Positions 1 to 9,070 of a DNA stretch of 64,000 bases are shown piece after piece. The stretch lies in assembly GCA_963768025.1 (NCBI GenBank), contig CAVYGM010000014.1, forward strand, positions 6,340 to 70,339, written 5' to 3'. Under the pieces are notes generated by a model. The model had not been told where the DNA came from. It did no database searches and saw only the letters and a list, made by a program, of their open reading frames with translations. Position numbers and translations under genes: made by a program. Numbering within the stretch: the stretch's first letter is position 1; each line of letters opens with the position of its first letter. Source of the stretch: CAVYGM01 sp963768025 (lineage in GTDB: Bacteria; Bacteroidota; Bacteroidia; Cytophagales; Spirosomataceae).

Positions 1-2
1 TC

Positions 3-230
3 ATACCAGCCAAAACATTAGAGCAATTGCAGTTAACTCCCTCAGAGTTGCTGATTGAACTCGCCGTACACCTCTACGATACGGAAAAACTCACGATGGG
101 TCAGGCCAAAAAACTGGCAGGTTTAACACAAATTGAGTTTCAAAAAGAAATGGCCAAAAGAGATGTTTATATAAAATACGACATCGAAGACCTGGAAACC
201 GATTTGAAAAACCTCCGTATGCTGGATTGA
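3..230 (+). CDS. UPF0175 family antitoxin-like protein (5' end outside window)
   Basis: The frame is open from base 3, so the start codon lies upstream or at the TTG at 27, and the gene is probably cut by the window edge. The visible 67-76 residues carry the UPF0175 pattern: an ELAVHLYD segment, then a helix with MGQAKKLAGL and IEFQKEMAKR, then an acidic tail ending in DLKNL. In this family the small protein is usually a helix-turn-helix antitoxin that neutralises and represses a DUF3368 PIN-domain toxin encoded directly downstream. Here a collapsed DUF3368 gene follows after 4 bases, which supports the assignment. With the toxin gone the antitoxin may be an orphan. Confidence in the family is good; the function is inferred from the family. 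Confidence 0.75.
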   Translation: MPAKTLEQLQLTPSELLIELAVHLYDTEKLTMGQAKKLAGLTQIEFQKEMAKRDVYIKYDIEDLETDLKNLRMLD

Positions 231-234
231 TAGG

Positions 235-386
235 GTGGTAATCACCGATTGCTCTACCATCACCAATTTAATCCAGCTGGACATATTTCACAGCTTAAAC
301 CCTTGCTGGACAGACTCATTCATACCATTGGTTTTCGAGTCAGCAAAAAACTCTACGACCGGATTCTTAGTCAGGCAGGAGAGTGA
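235..386 (+). pseudogene. DUF3368 PIN-domain toxin remnant with internal deletion
   Basis: A GTG at 235 opens VVITDCSTITNLIQLDIF, which matches the start of DUF3368/PIN toxins including the first acidic residue of the nuclease site. About 20 codons later the frame changes. The sequence ending at the TGA at 384-386 then reads LLDRLIHTIGFRVSKKLYDR plus ILSQAGE, the usual C-terminus of the same family. Roughly 100 central residues, holding the other catalytic acids, are missing. This reads as one internal deletion that fused the two ends of a toxin gene. It sits directly behind the UPF0175 antitoxin gene, the normal order for this toxin-antitoxin type. No active nuclease can be made. Confidence 0.75.
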
Positions 387-450
387 TTAGAAGCGCCCAG
401 TCCCAGGCTTTTAGGGGAGACCCCTACCCCATTCATGTAAAGCCAATCCT

Positions 451-1382
451 ATGAAAACAAACTTCTATGCCTATTTCCTGTGCCTGTTGGGTATGGTTTC
501 CTGTACCAACCGGGATACCACCAATGACACGGCCGAAAGTACCACCGCTGGTACGGGGATGTTACCAAAGACTGGAAATTTGGCGTAGCCTTATGGACCT
601 TCCATACGTTCAATTTTACGGAGGCCCTGGATAAAGTAGACAGTGCAGGCCTGACGTATATTGAGCCCAATACCTTTCACAAAGCCGGCCCTGACCTGAA
701 AGACTCCACCATCCAGCAACTTTCCCCGGCCGGCATTGCCCGACTCAAAACTCGGATGGATCAGAAGGGCCTGCAAGCGGAATCCGTGTATATTGCAGGA
801 GATGCCACGGTGGAAAGCTGGAAAAATCAGTTTGAGATTGCGAAACAGCTGGGCGCCAAATTCGTGACCGCCGAGCCGCCGGTCACGATGTGGGACGAGG
901 TGGATAGCCTGGCCGGGGTATATGGCATGAAAGTGGCTATTCATGAGCATTGGAAAGGCACGAGTGCCTACTGGCATCCGGATTCGGTACTGGCCGCCGT
1001 GAAAGATCACCCCAACTTTGGGGCTTGCGCCGACCTGGGGCATTGGCCCAAGAGCGGCATTAATCCCCTGGATGCCGTCAAAAAACTGAAAGGGCATATC
1101 ATCGGGGTGCACTTAAAAGATATTGCCGCCTACAATGACCCGAAATTGAAAGATGTACCCGTAGGTACGGGGGTAGTTGATTTTCCCGCCATTTTCCAGG
1201 AACTAAAAGACCAGAAGTTCTCGGGCCCTATCTACATTGAACGGGATGCCGAAGACCTGCCGAGCAACCTACCTTCGGTGATCCAAACGGTAAAGTACTA
1301 CAACGAGCAGACTTGGGCGGTTGAAGTAGCGCCTGTGACACGGGGAGCAGAACGTTTTCCAAATGCCTCCCAACCCGAATAA
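451..1382 (+). pseudogene. Sugar phosphate isomerase/epimerase, lipoprotein (frameshifted)
   Basis: The ATG at 451 starts a lipoprotein signal with a cysteine near residue 18 (GMVSC). This frame stops at 586. The next frame takes over at about 540-555 with YGDVTKDWKFGVALWTFHTF and runs unbroken to 1382. The body is a xylose-isomerase-like TIM barrel. The putative metal and substrate residues are spread over the AIHEHW, ADLGHW and GVHLKDI segments and a late ERDAED segment. Proteins of this group act on sugars or inositols; the substrate here is unknown, and the lipobox places it in the periplasm. A metallo-beta-lactamase-fold gene follows after 15 bases and may be co-transcribed. The single indel joins signal and barrel cleanly, so it could be a sequencing error. 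Confidence 0.8.
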
Positions 1383-1397
1383 CTCCTCAACTCAACA

Positions 1398-2306
1398 ATG
1401 AAAATACTAGCCCTCCTACTTCTCCTCCTCCCCGCCATAGCCCAGGCGCAGTCGCCCTATGTACTGGTACTGGGCGTAGCGCAGGACGGGGGCTATCCGC
1501 AGGCGGGCTGTCAGAAAGAGTGTTGCCGGGCCGTAGCGGTCGACGACCGCCTGCAAGGGCGGGTGGCGAGCCTGGCGCTGGTTGATCCGGTCAGTGGGGA
1601 AAAATGGCTTTTCGACGCTACGCCGGACTTTCCCGAACAACTGCATCAGCTCAACCGGGCCACGAAGAGTCAGGTACCGCTCACGGGCATCTTCCTGACC
1701 CACGCCCACATCGGCCACTATACCGGGCTGATGCACTTGGGCCGGGAGGTGATGGGAGCTAGCCAGGTACCTGTTTTTGCGATGCCCGGCATGCAGCGGT
1801 TCCTCGAAACCAACGGCCCGTGGAGCCAACTGGTGGCCCTGCGAAATATCAGCCTGCAACCCCTGGTCAACAACCAGGAAGTCGTGCTGAACGAGCGGCT
1901 GCGCGTGACGCCGTTCCGGGTACCGCATCGGGATGAGTTTTCCGAAACGGTGGGGTATCGGATTACTACGGGTACCCGATCTCTGATCTACATCCCGGAT
2001 ATTGACAAATGGCAAAAGTGGGATCAGGTACTTGGGGAAGTGGTACAAGCGAATGAGTACGTGCTGATCGACGGTACTTTTTATAAGGACGGGGAGATCG
2101 ACCGGCCGATGGGCGAGGTACCCCACCCTTTTGTTTCCGAGACCATGGAACTCCTAGCCAACTTACCCGCCGACCAAAAGCGCAAAGTCCATTTTATTCA
2201 CCTCAACCATACCAACCCGCTCCTGCAACCCACCTCCCCGGAGCACCGCCGGGTACAGCAGCAAGGCTTTCGGTTTGCGGAGCAGGGACAGCGGATTGAC
2301 TTATAG
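1398..2306 (+). CDS. PqqB-like metallo-beta-lactamase-fold hydrolase, secreted
   Basis: 302 residues with a signal peptide ending at about AQA-QS (residues 16-18). The mature protein begins with VLGVAQDGGYPQAGC, the opening typical of PqqB-like proteins. The metal motif THAHIGHY follows near residue 102, with further candidate ligands in VPHRDEF and HLNHTNP. PqqB itself is cytoplasmic and linked to pyrroloquinoline quinone biosynthesis. The secreted Bacteroidota relatives occur outside pqq clusters, and no pqqA, pqqC, pqqD or pqqE is present here, so a role in PQQ synthesis is doubtful. A generic hydrolase of an exported substrate is more likely. The start at 1398 gives a clean signal peptide. 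Confidence 0.75.
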   Translation: MKILALLLLLLPAIAQAQSPYVLVLGVAQDGGYPQAGCQKECCRAVAVDDRLQGRVASLALVDPVSGEKWLFDATPDFPEQLHQLNRATKSQVPLTGIFLTHAHIGHYTGLMHLGREVMGASQVPVFAMPGMQRFLETNGPWSQLVALRNISLQPLVNNQEVVLNERLRVTPFRVPHRDEFSETVGYRITTGTRSLIYIPDIDKWQKWDQVLGEVVQANEYVLIDGTFYKDGEIDRPMGEVPHPFVSETMELLANLPADQKRKVHFIHLNHTNPLLQPTSPEHRRVQQQGFRFAEQGQRIDL

Positions 2307-2493
2307 AATCCCGTCCCCCACGGACATTGTATCTTCCCGCGTTAGTGACGCGAACCTACTCGAAAGGTAGCTCTCGGGTTTTTCCCTAGCTCGTCAGGTT
2401 GTTCAGCCGGTAGAAGCAGGAGCCACCAAACTTCTAACATGAACTGAGCATTCGATCCATTTCAGGATTAGGTACACCTACAAAAAACACGTT

Positions 2494-3405
2494 ATGGGCA
2501 GGGAAACCATTCTTTTGTTAGCACTTCTTCACTCTGTTTTGTCCGCGCACGGTCAAACAAAAATCATCGACATGCATGTGCATTCCTATACGCAAAGGGA
2601 GTTGGACAAGGGGAAACCTTTTACTGATTTTTATGGCGTAAAAGGCACCGATGACGCTCACAAACAGATGGTCGAAACGTTTGACGCCTTTAAGAAATAC
2701 AATATTGTCAAAGCCATGGTGGACGGCACCCCGGAAAGTGTGGAAAACTGGGTAGCTTACGATAAAGAGAATCGGGTGATAAAGGGATTCAGAATCGATG
2801 AGCCAACCCAACTTGGCCTGGATAGCGTCCAATTTGAACAACTCGTAAAAGCGGGCAAAGTGGAAGTATTCGGGGAGATTGGCACCTATTACTCGGGCAC
2901 TACCCTAGCCGATTCTATCTGGCAACCTTATCTGCGAATTTGCGAAAGGTACGATATCCCGATAGCGGTTCATACGGGAGGGGGCGATCCGGGAGGTACG
3001 TACAGCTGGGCACCGAAAGCAAGACTCAAATATGGCGACCCCTATTTGCTGGAAGATGTATTGGTGCGATATCCCAAGCTGCGGGTTTATTTGATGCATA
3101 ACGGTGGTGAAGAGTGGCATGAACGTGCTCTGCGGCTGATGGCCTATTATCCGCAGCTTTACACGGACATAGCCGTCATGCTTTGGGTGGAACCAAACAC
3201 CCAGCGGACCGTTACCGAGTTTTTGAAAAATGCCAAACACGCTGGTTACCTGAACAAAGTCATGTTTGGTTCCGACCAGATGAAATGGCCCTACGCCATT
3301 GGCAAATCCGTCGAATTTTTAAATAGTCTTCCCTTTCTAACGAAAAAGGACAAGGAAGATATCTTTTATAACAATGCAGCGAGGTTTTTACGTCTTAAAG
3401 ACTAA
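2494..3405 (+). CDS. Amidohydrolase family protein (TIM-barrel metal hydrolase), secreted
   Basis: 303 residues starting with a short signal peptide cut near HG-QTK. The metal-dependent amidohydrolase (amidohydro_2-type) pattern is visible: DMHVHSY (HxH on strand 1), a histidine in IAVHTGG, another in YLMHNGG, and a late aspartate in MFGSDQM. Relatives hydrolyse or decarboxylate small ring compounds or lactones; the substrate cannot be read from the sequence. It is preceded by 187 bases without a gene and followed by a small membrane protein gene about 100 bases on, so it is likely transcribed alone. No frame defects. Confidence 0.8.
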   Translation: MGRETILLLALLHSVLSAHGQTKIIDMHVHSYTQRELDKGKPFTDFYGVKGTDDAHKQMVETFDAFKKYNIVKAMVDGTPESVENWVAYDKENRVIKGFRIDEPTQLGLDSVQFEQLVKAGKVEVFGEIGTYYSGTTLADSIWQPYLRICERYDIPIAVHTGGGDPGGTYSWAPKARLKYGDPYLLEDVLVRYPKLRVYLMHNGGEEWHERALRLMAYYPQLYTDIAVMLWVEPNTQRTVTEFLKNAKHAGYLNKVMFGSDQMKWPYAIGKSVEFLNSLPFLTKKDKEDIFYNNAARFLRLKD

Positions 3406-3508
3406 CTGCCTATCAGGATGAAACATACCCGCTAACCCCCAATCTGTGATTGGACATTGTATAGTCTAAACAAGCCAGAAACTAATAACTGCTAACCAAT
3501 CACCACCT

Positions 3509-3913
3509 ATGGTTCGGTTTTTCAACAAATCGGCGCTGAATCCAAAAGGGCTATTTCTGGCTGATGGCCTGGGGGCGTTTCTGGCAGCTTTTCTGTTATT
3601 TGCTATGTTGAGAAATTGGAGTGAGTACGTTGGCATGCCAAAACCAACCCTTACTATTCTTTCTCTGATTGCGTTGCTGTTTTGTCTTTACTCTTTCGGT
3701 TGCTTTCTCCTGGTACATAAAAATTGGCCCGTTTTTCTTCGTATCCTTGTCGTTGCCAATTCACTGTATGCTTGTTTGACGGTGGGGCTGGCCATGTATA
3801 ATTTCCCACACCTGACGACTCTGGGAGTGACCTATTTCGTTGGTGAACTCCTGGTATTATCCGGACTAGTTTTCTTTGAAATGAATTTTTTGACCCTACA
3901 CAAACGCGGATGA
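3509..3913 (+). CDS. Small integral membrane protein, unknown function
   Basis: 134 residues with four hydrophobic stretches at roughly 20-36, 47-70, 76-97 and 103-127, and almost no soluble domain. I recognise no family. The pattern of four closely packed helices with a short positively charged N-terminus suggests an inner-membrane protein. The gene stands alone between the amidohydrolase and a Fic remnant. The start at 3509 is the first ATG of the frame and leaves a normal N-terminus. Confidence 0.6.
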   Translation: MVRFFNKSALNPKGLFLADGLGAFLAAFLLFAMLRNWSEYVGMPKPTLTILSLIALLFCLYSFGCFLLVHKNWPVFLRILVVANSLYACLTVGLAMYNFPHLTTLGVTYFVGELLVLSGLVFFEMNFLTLHKRG

Positions 3914-4010
3914 AGATCCGGACGGGGATTGGGCAAAGTTCGCCATTGCAACGGTGAACCGTACCGGTTTCAAGTGGCTTCTTAGCGAAATGCAGTACAA
4001 ATTTTGAATT

Positions 4011-4259
4011 ATGGGTGAAAGAAAATTGGAAATTACACGGGCTTCTCCTTTAAAAGAGTATTGCGAAACTATTTCAGAAGTCTCTCTGAAAAAATACGAG
4101 CAATTGCAAGACAGTGAGCTGTCCATGGGTACATTCAGCTTTTATACCTCGGTGGCGGCGGTATTCTCTTCCCGGATCGAGGGCGAGTCCATTGAACTGG
4201 ATAGCTACGTGAAGCACAAGCGGTTTGGGATAGAGTTCTCGCCGTCGCTATTCTGTTAA
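4011..4259 (+). pseudogene. Fic family protein, N-terminal remnant
   Basis: The 82-codon frame matches the N-terminal helical region of Fic family proteins, most clearly FYTSVAAVFSSRIEGESIEL followed by DSYVKHKRFGIEF. This is the segment that carries the (S/T)xxxE(G/N)-like inhibitory helix in Fic proteins. The frame ends a few residues later. The catalytic HPFxxGNGR motif and the rest of the Fic domain are absent, and the response regulator gene begins its tail 40 bases downstream. This is a 3'-truncated relic, so no AMPylation activity is expected. Confidence 0.7.
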
Positions 4260-4298
4260 AAATTTGGTATGCTATACTCACCACGGGACGGCCTTATG

Positions 4299-4712
4299 CT
4301 ACGCTGGATTTCTGTTGGGCAGCGTAACGTAGTTGCTAAAAAGGGTCAACAGGCTGTTCAGCATTTCCGTCAACTTTTTGAAATCAAGCGGCTTCACCAG
4401 AAAAAGATTCGCTCCGGTGGTATACGCGCTTTCGATATCAAAAGGGGCACTCGATGTAGACATGATGCAAACCGGTATGTTGCGAAGCCGGGTATGGGTC
4501 TTAAGCTCCATCAGGGTTTCCCGCCCGTCTTTCACGGGCATATTCAGATCAAGGATGATCAGGTCGGGCAACCGATTCGCCGCATGCAGGTAGTCAAGGG
4601 CCACTTCGCCGTTTTGGGCTTCTTCTATTTTGTACCCTTTCCCGGCCAGGCTAATGGCATCTGCAAACAATTCCCGATCGATAGCATCATCATCTACTAG
4701 CAACAGTTCCAT
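4299..4712 (-). CDS. Single-domain response regulator (CheY-like)
   Basis: 137 residues made up only of a receiver domain. The acidic pocket is in VDDD (residues 6-9), the phosphoacceptor is Asp55 in ILDLNMP, the conserved Ser/Thr lies in IMSTSS, and the lysine is in FLVKPL. There is no output domain, so it probably acts by protein contact or in a phosphorelay. It is divergent from the histidine kinase that starts 121 bases away at 4834. Such Rcp1-type regulators are often paired with phytochrome-like or GAF-PAS kinases, so that kinase is the likely partner. Confidence 0.85.
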   Translation of the reverse strand: MELLLVDDDAIDRELFADAISLAGKGYKIEEAQNGEVALDYLHAANRLPDLIILDLNMPVKDGRETLMELKTHTRLRNIPVCIMSTSSAPFDIESAYTTGANLFLVKPLDFKKLTEMLNSLLTLFSNYVTLPNRNPA

Positions 4713-4833
4713 ATAACCTATGATTTGATGTGGCGGACAAAGATAGGTGTTTGAAAATGCAAAAGTTAATAATTGGTAATTTCTGAGGCTATTGTAATTT
4801 TGAAGGAATTAGTTGTCCTAAACAAAAATCGCA

Positions 4834-7274
4834 TTGCGCACGAAAACCGTATTTGAATTGCTTTACGAAGCCAGTAAAGCAATTACCTCTGAAATTGAGC
4901 TGCAAAACGTTGTTCAAAAAGTTACGGATATTGCCACGGAGCTGACCGACGCCCAGTTTGGGGCCTTTTTCTACAATGTCACCAGTCAGAACGGGGAGTC
5001 CCTGCTGCTTTACACCATATCGGGAGTAGAAAAGGAAGCTTTTTCCAAGTTTCCCATGCCCCGCAACACAAAAATTTTTGAGCCTACGTTTACGGCCACC
5101 GGCACGGTACGGTACGATGATGTGACCCAACAGCCCCATTACGGGCAGAATCCACCGTACCAGGGTATGCCCAGGGGACATTTGCCCGTAAGGAGCTACA
5201 TGGCGGTGCCGGTGGTGTCGCCGTTTACGAAAGAAGCCATCGGTGGCTTGTTCTTTGGGCATTCGGAACCCGGCATCTTCACCGAAGAATCGGAAGAGTT
5301 AGTGGAGGGCATTGCCGTGCAGGCGGCCATTGCCATTACGAATGCCCGGTTGTTCGAAGAAAAAAAATACAATGAAGCCAGGCTGAAAGAGCAGCGGGAG
5401 CAGTACAAAAGCATCTTCAACGCCATCACCGACTCGGCCATTATTTACGACGAAGACGGTACCATTGTCGAGGCCAACCCAACGGCCTGCCAGCTGTACG
5501 GCTACGAATACGAGGAGTTGATAGGACTGAATGCCAGCCTGTTTTTCAAAACGCCGGGCGATTTTCAGGCTTTAAAGGAAATAGCCTTATCGGGAAGGGA
5601 ATATGCCGGTGTACACGAAAGGATACGAAAGGATGGAAGTCTTATTTCGGTGGAGTACAAGGGACTACGGTTTATTTTTAAGGACAAGCCCCACGTACTT
5701 TCCGTTTCCCGGCAAGCGGCCCTGCCGAAGCAAATCCAGGAAGCCTTGCAAAAAGTTGATTCGCTGGCGCGCATCGTCACCAGACATTTCGCCCGTCACG
5801 CTTTGGATGACGGACAGCGACGGACAAACCATCTACATCAATCAAACCTGGGTAGATTGGGTAGGGGGCAGCATGCAGTCGCAACTGGGAAGGAATTGGT
5901 TCAAAGCGGTACTGCCTGAGGACAGAGAACAGGCGAGCAAGGCTTTTGACAATGCCTTTCGAAAGCCGTAAGCTGTTTGCCAGTGAATTCCGCATAATCC
6001 GCAAGAACGGGGAGCTGCGCTGGTGCTTCTCCAACGGTAGCCCCTACTACAAGGAGGATGGTAGCTTTGGCGGCTATGCGGGTTCTGTTTCCGATACCAC
6101 GGAAAGAAAAGCCGCCGAACAACGGTTGGCCAGCCAGAATACCCTGATCAATACCATCACCGACAATACCCAGCAGGCTTTATTCCTGATGAACGACCGG
6201 CAGGTGTGTACTTACATGAACCCGGCGGCCGAGCAGATGACCGGTTTTAAAAAGGAAGAAGTGCTCGACAAACCGCTGCATTATTACGTGCACCACACCT
6301 ACCCGAATGGAACCCACTTCCCCATCGAAGAATGCGCCATAGACCGGGCCCTGCCCACCAAGGCCCAAACCAAGGGTGAAGAGGTTTTCATTCGCAAAGA
6401 CGGTCATTTCTACCCCGTAGCCTTTACGGCCAGTCCCATTATAGAAAACGGGGTACCGATCGGAACCGTGATTGAAGCAAGGGATACGACCGAGGAAAAA
6501 CGAATAGAGGAAGCTTTGCGAAATAAGGAAAAGCAAGCCATGCAAATGCTGGAGGAAAAAGTAAAGGAAAGGACCCAGGCCCTTGAGAAGACCAATTTCG
6601 AACTTATGCGGTTTACCAGCATTGCTTCCCACGACCTGAAAGAGCCGGTCCGGAAAATAGCGATCTTCAGCAAAATGTTGCAAGACCGGCTCGAAAACAA
6701 CGTGGACGAAACTTCGCTTAAACACTTGCACAAAATCATTCAGTCTTCCGACCGGATGGTACTGGTGATCGACGATCTCCTGATCCTCTCCCGTATTTCC
6801 AACACCCAGATACAGGCAGAGGCGGTGGATATAAACCGGGTGATTTATGAGGTGCTTGACAGTTTGGAAATCCCGATCCAGGAACAAAATGCCCGGATCG
6901 AGCTGGAAAATCTCCCAATTGTAAAAGGCGTGGCCATTCAGATGGAGCAGGTATTTCAAAACCTCATCAGCAATTCACTGAAATTTTCGCACAAGGAAAG
7001 ATCCTCCCACATTCACATTAGCTGTGAGGATAGCCAGCTAAACGGGAAAGAGGCGGTTACGATCGTTTACCAGGACAACGGTATTGGCTTTCGTCCCGAC
7101 CAGTCAGAAAAAATATTCGATATCTTTTACCGCCTGCACAACAAGGAGGAGTACGAAGGTACGGGCATAGGGCTGGCCATCGTCAAGAAAATCATCGATT
7201 CGCACCACGGGACCATCCGTGCCGAAGGACAGGAAGGCAAAGGCGCTCGCTTTGAAATCACACTGCTGAAATAG
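4834..7274 (+). pseudogene. GAF-PAS sensor histidine kinase (two frameshifts)
   Basis: The start is a TTG at 4834; an in-frame stop at 4819 rules out a longer N-terminus. Domain order: GAF (residues about 5-165), a coiled linker, and a PAS domain to about residue 295. A frameshift near 5780 leads into a second PAS domain (SPVTLWMTDSDGQTIYINQT). Another frameshift near 5965 is followed by its C-terminal half and a third PAS, then a coiled coil, HisKA with SHDLKEPVRK, and HATPase with N box (NLISNSLKFS), DNGIGF and GTGIGLAIVKKI. No membrane segment is visible, so it is a soluble sensor kinase. It is divergent from the receiver gene 4299-4712. The two shifts move in the same direction and lose no conserved sequence, so errors are likely. 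Confidence 0.8.
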
Positions 7275-7319
7275 CGGAAAGGCAGTACACGATCGCCCAT
7301 AGTTTGCCCAGCTATAGGG

Positions 7320-7588
7320 AGGATGGAGGGTGGTACCGAAAAAAGAGGAGCCAGTACCGAAGGCCTGCCCGATGACTCAAATCCCGAACAGTTGACCTTC
7401 GATGAAAATTCGAACTGGTTTGCCCACCCAACAGTAACTGGATGGTGTATATCGCTTATAGGTCCGATGAAAAGCAAAGCCATCAAAGATAGTACCCCCG
7501 TTTTTTTGGCGGGCAGGGCACAATCCATGTACCTTCGTGGAGTCCAGACAGCCAAAAGATTGCCTTTGTTAGCTACTTAGTCAAATAA
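7320..7588 (+). pseudogene. TolB-like (WD40/PD40) protein fragment
   Basis: Three frames joined by indels give PEQLTFDENSNWFAHP, then NWMVYIAYRSDEKQSH, then GQGTIHVPSWSPDSQKIAFV ending at the TAA at 7586-7588. These are typical blades of TolB/PD40 beta-propellers (SPDGxxIxF type) and look like the C-terminal end of such a protein. The N-terminal blades and signal peptide are absent. It therefore appears to be a decayed 3' fragment between the kinase and the oxidoreductase. Confidence 0.6.
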
Positions 7589-7604
7589 CCTTAACCCATT
7601 TCTC

Positions 7605-9014
7605 ATGAAAAAAGATAACGGCCGACCGTCGACTTCAAGGCGGCAGTTTTTGCACCAAATTGGTGCTACCAGTTTGGTAGCAGCGTCCTCGCCCCTGTCG
7701 TCACTGGCCGCTCGGGAGAAAGCAGAAGAACGCATTCTGCGCTATGAAAAACCGATCTCACCTAACGACAAAATAAGGTTAGGGGTAATCGGCTATGGCG
7801 TCCAGGGGCATTTTGACTCCGGCACGGCCCTCAAAGTACCGGGGGTTGAACTGGCCGGTATCTGTGATTTGTACACGGGTCGTATTGAAAACGCCAAAGA
7901 AACCTATGGCAAGGAACTATATACCACCCGCAACTACAAAGAACTCCTGGACCGGGAAGACATCGATGCGGTGATTATTGCCACGCATGATGTCTGGCAT
8001 TCGCGCATCACCCAGGACGCACTGGCGAAAGGCAAGCACGTGTACTGTGAAAAACCGATGGTGTATAAAATCAGCGAAGGGTATCCGATCATAGCAGCGG
8101 CCAAAAAAGCGGGTAAAGTGTTGCAGGTAGGCAGCCAGCGGGTTAGTAGCATCGGCTACGCCAAAGCAAAAGAACTGCTGGCGGCCGGTGAAATTGGGAA
8201 ACTCAACATGGTGAACGCCGTGTATGACCGGCAAAGCTCCATTGGTGCCTGGGAGTACACAATTCCCAAAGATGCCAACGCCATGACTACCGACTGGAAC
8301 AGGTTTATTGAAGTGACGGCTAAGATGCCATTTGATGCCAAGAAGTTTTTCTGGTGGCGGGCCTTCAATGAAGTGGGTACCGGCGTAGCAGGCGACTTGT
8401 TTATCCACTTGCTGAGCGGCACGCACTTTATCACCAACTCAAAAGGCCCCCAAAGTATTTATAGTACCGGGCAATTTAGCTATTGGAAAGATGGGCGTAA
8501 CCTACCCGATGTAATGTCGGGCGTCATGCAATACCCCGATAGCCCGGAACACGCTGCGTTTCAGCTGACTTTACAGGTCAATTTTATTAGTGGCACGGGC
8601 GGGCAGGAAGTGATCCGCCTGGTAGGTTCGGAAGGTGTCATTGATGTGATGGGGAATAATATTACGGTCAAACACAGCCTTATGCCCGAAGCGCCCGGCT
8701 TTGGTGGTTACGATTCGCTGTTCACCTTCTCAAAAAGCATGCAGGAAGAAATGCAGAAAGAGTACGACGCCAAATGGACGCCCGAACAGCGAAAAAGGAA
8801 AAGAAAAGAGGATATTGTCTTTAAGGCCCCGGAGGGCTACAGCGACCATCTGGACCACTTCACCAATTTCTTTGATGCCATTCGGGTGAATAAGCCCGTA
8901 GTGGAAGATGCTACGTTCGGCTTCCGGGCCGCCGCCCCCGCGCTGGCCTGCAACCAAAGTTATTTCAGCAAAAAAATTGTGAAATGGGATCCTGTCAACA
9001 TGAAATTGGTGTAG
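7605..9014 (+). CDS. Gfo/Idh/MocA family oxidoreductase with Tat signal
   Basis: 469 residues. The N-terminus has a twin-arginine motif (SRRQFL) followed by a hydrophobic stretch and an alanine-rich cleavage region, so the folded, cofactor-loaded enzyme is exported to the periplasm. A Rossmann domain starts at RLGVIGYGVQGHF (about residue 58). The family EKP motif is in HVYCEKPMVYK. The C-terminal half is the usual alpha/beta substrate domain. Exported members of this family act on sugars or glycosides with tightly bound NAD(P). It precedes the FG-GAP protein by 57 bases and lies in a group with sialidase and sulfatase genes, which suggests glycan-derived substrates. Confidence 0.85.
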   Translation: MKKDNGRPSTSRRQFLHQIGATSLVAASSPLSSLAAREKAEERILRYEKPISPNDKIRLGVIGYGVQGHFDSGTALKVPGVELAGICDLYTGRIENAKETYGKELYTTRNYKELLDREDIDAVIIATHDVWHSRITQDALAKGKHVYCEKPMVYKISEGYPIIAAAKKAGKVLQVGSQRVSSIGYAKAKELLAAGEIGKLNMVNAVYDRQSSIGAWEYTIPKDANAMTTDWNRFIEVTAKMPFDAKKFFWWRAFNEVGTGVAGDLFIHLLSGTHFITNSKGPQSIYSTGQFSYWKDGRNLPDVMSGVMQYPDSPEHAAFQLTLQVNFISGTGGQEVIRLVGSEGVIDVMGNNITVKHSLMPEAPGFGGYDSLFTFSKSMQEEMQKEYDAKWTPEQRKRKRKEDIVFKAPEGYSDHLDHFTNFFDAIRVNKPVVEDATFGFRAAAPALACNQSYFSKKIVKWDPVNMKLV

Positions 9015-9070
9015 TTGTCAAGCAGAAGTAGGGTATAGGATTTTCTTCGTTTAAGCGTCAAATTTACAAT

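Noticed and set aside
591..1112. 173-codon minus-strand frame
   Set aside because: It lies opposite the isomerase barrel, whose plus-strand sequence carries the recognisable motifs.
4269..4700. 143-codon plus-strand frame
   Set aside because: It is the mirror of the receiver gene on the minus strand, which has all response regulator motifs.
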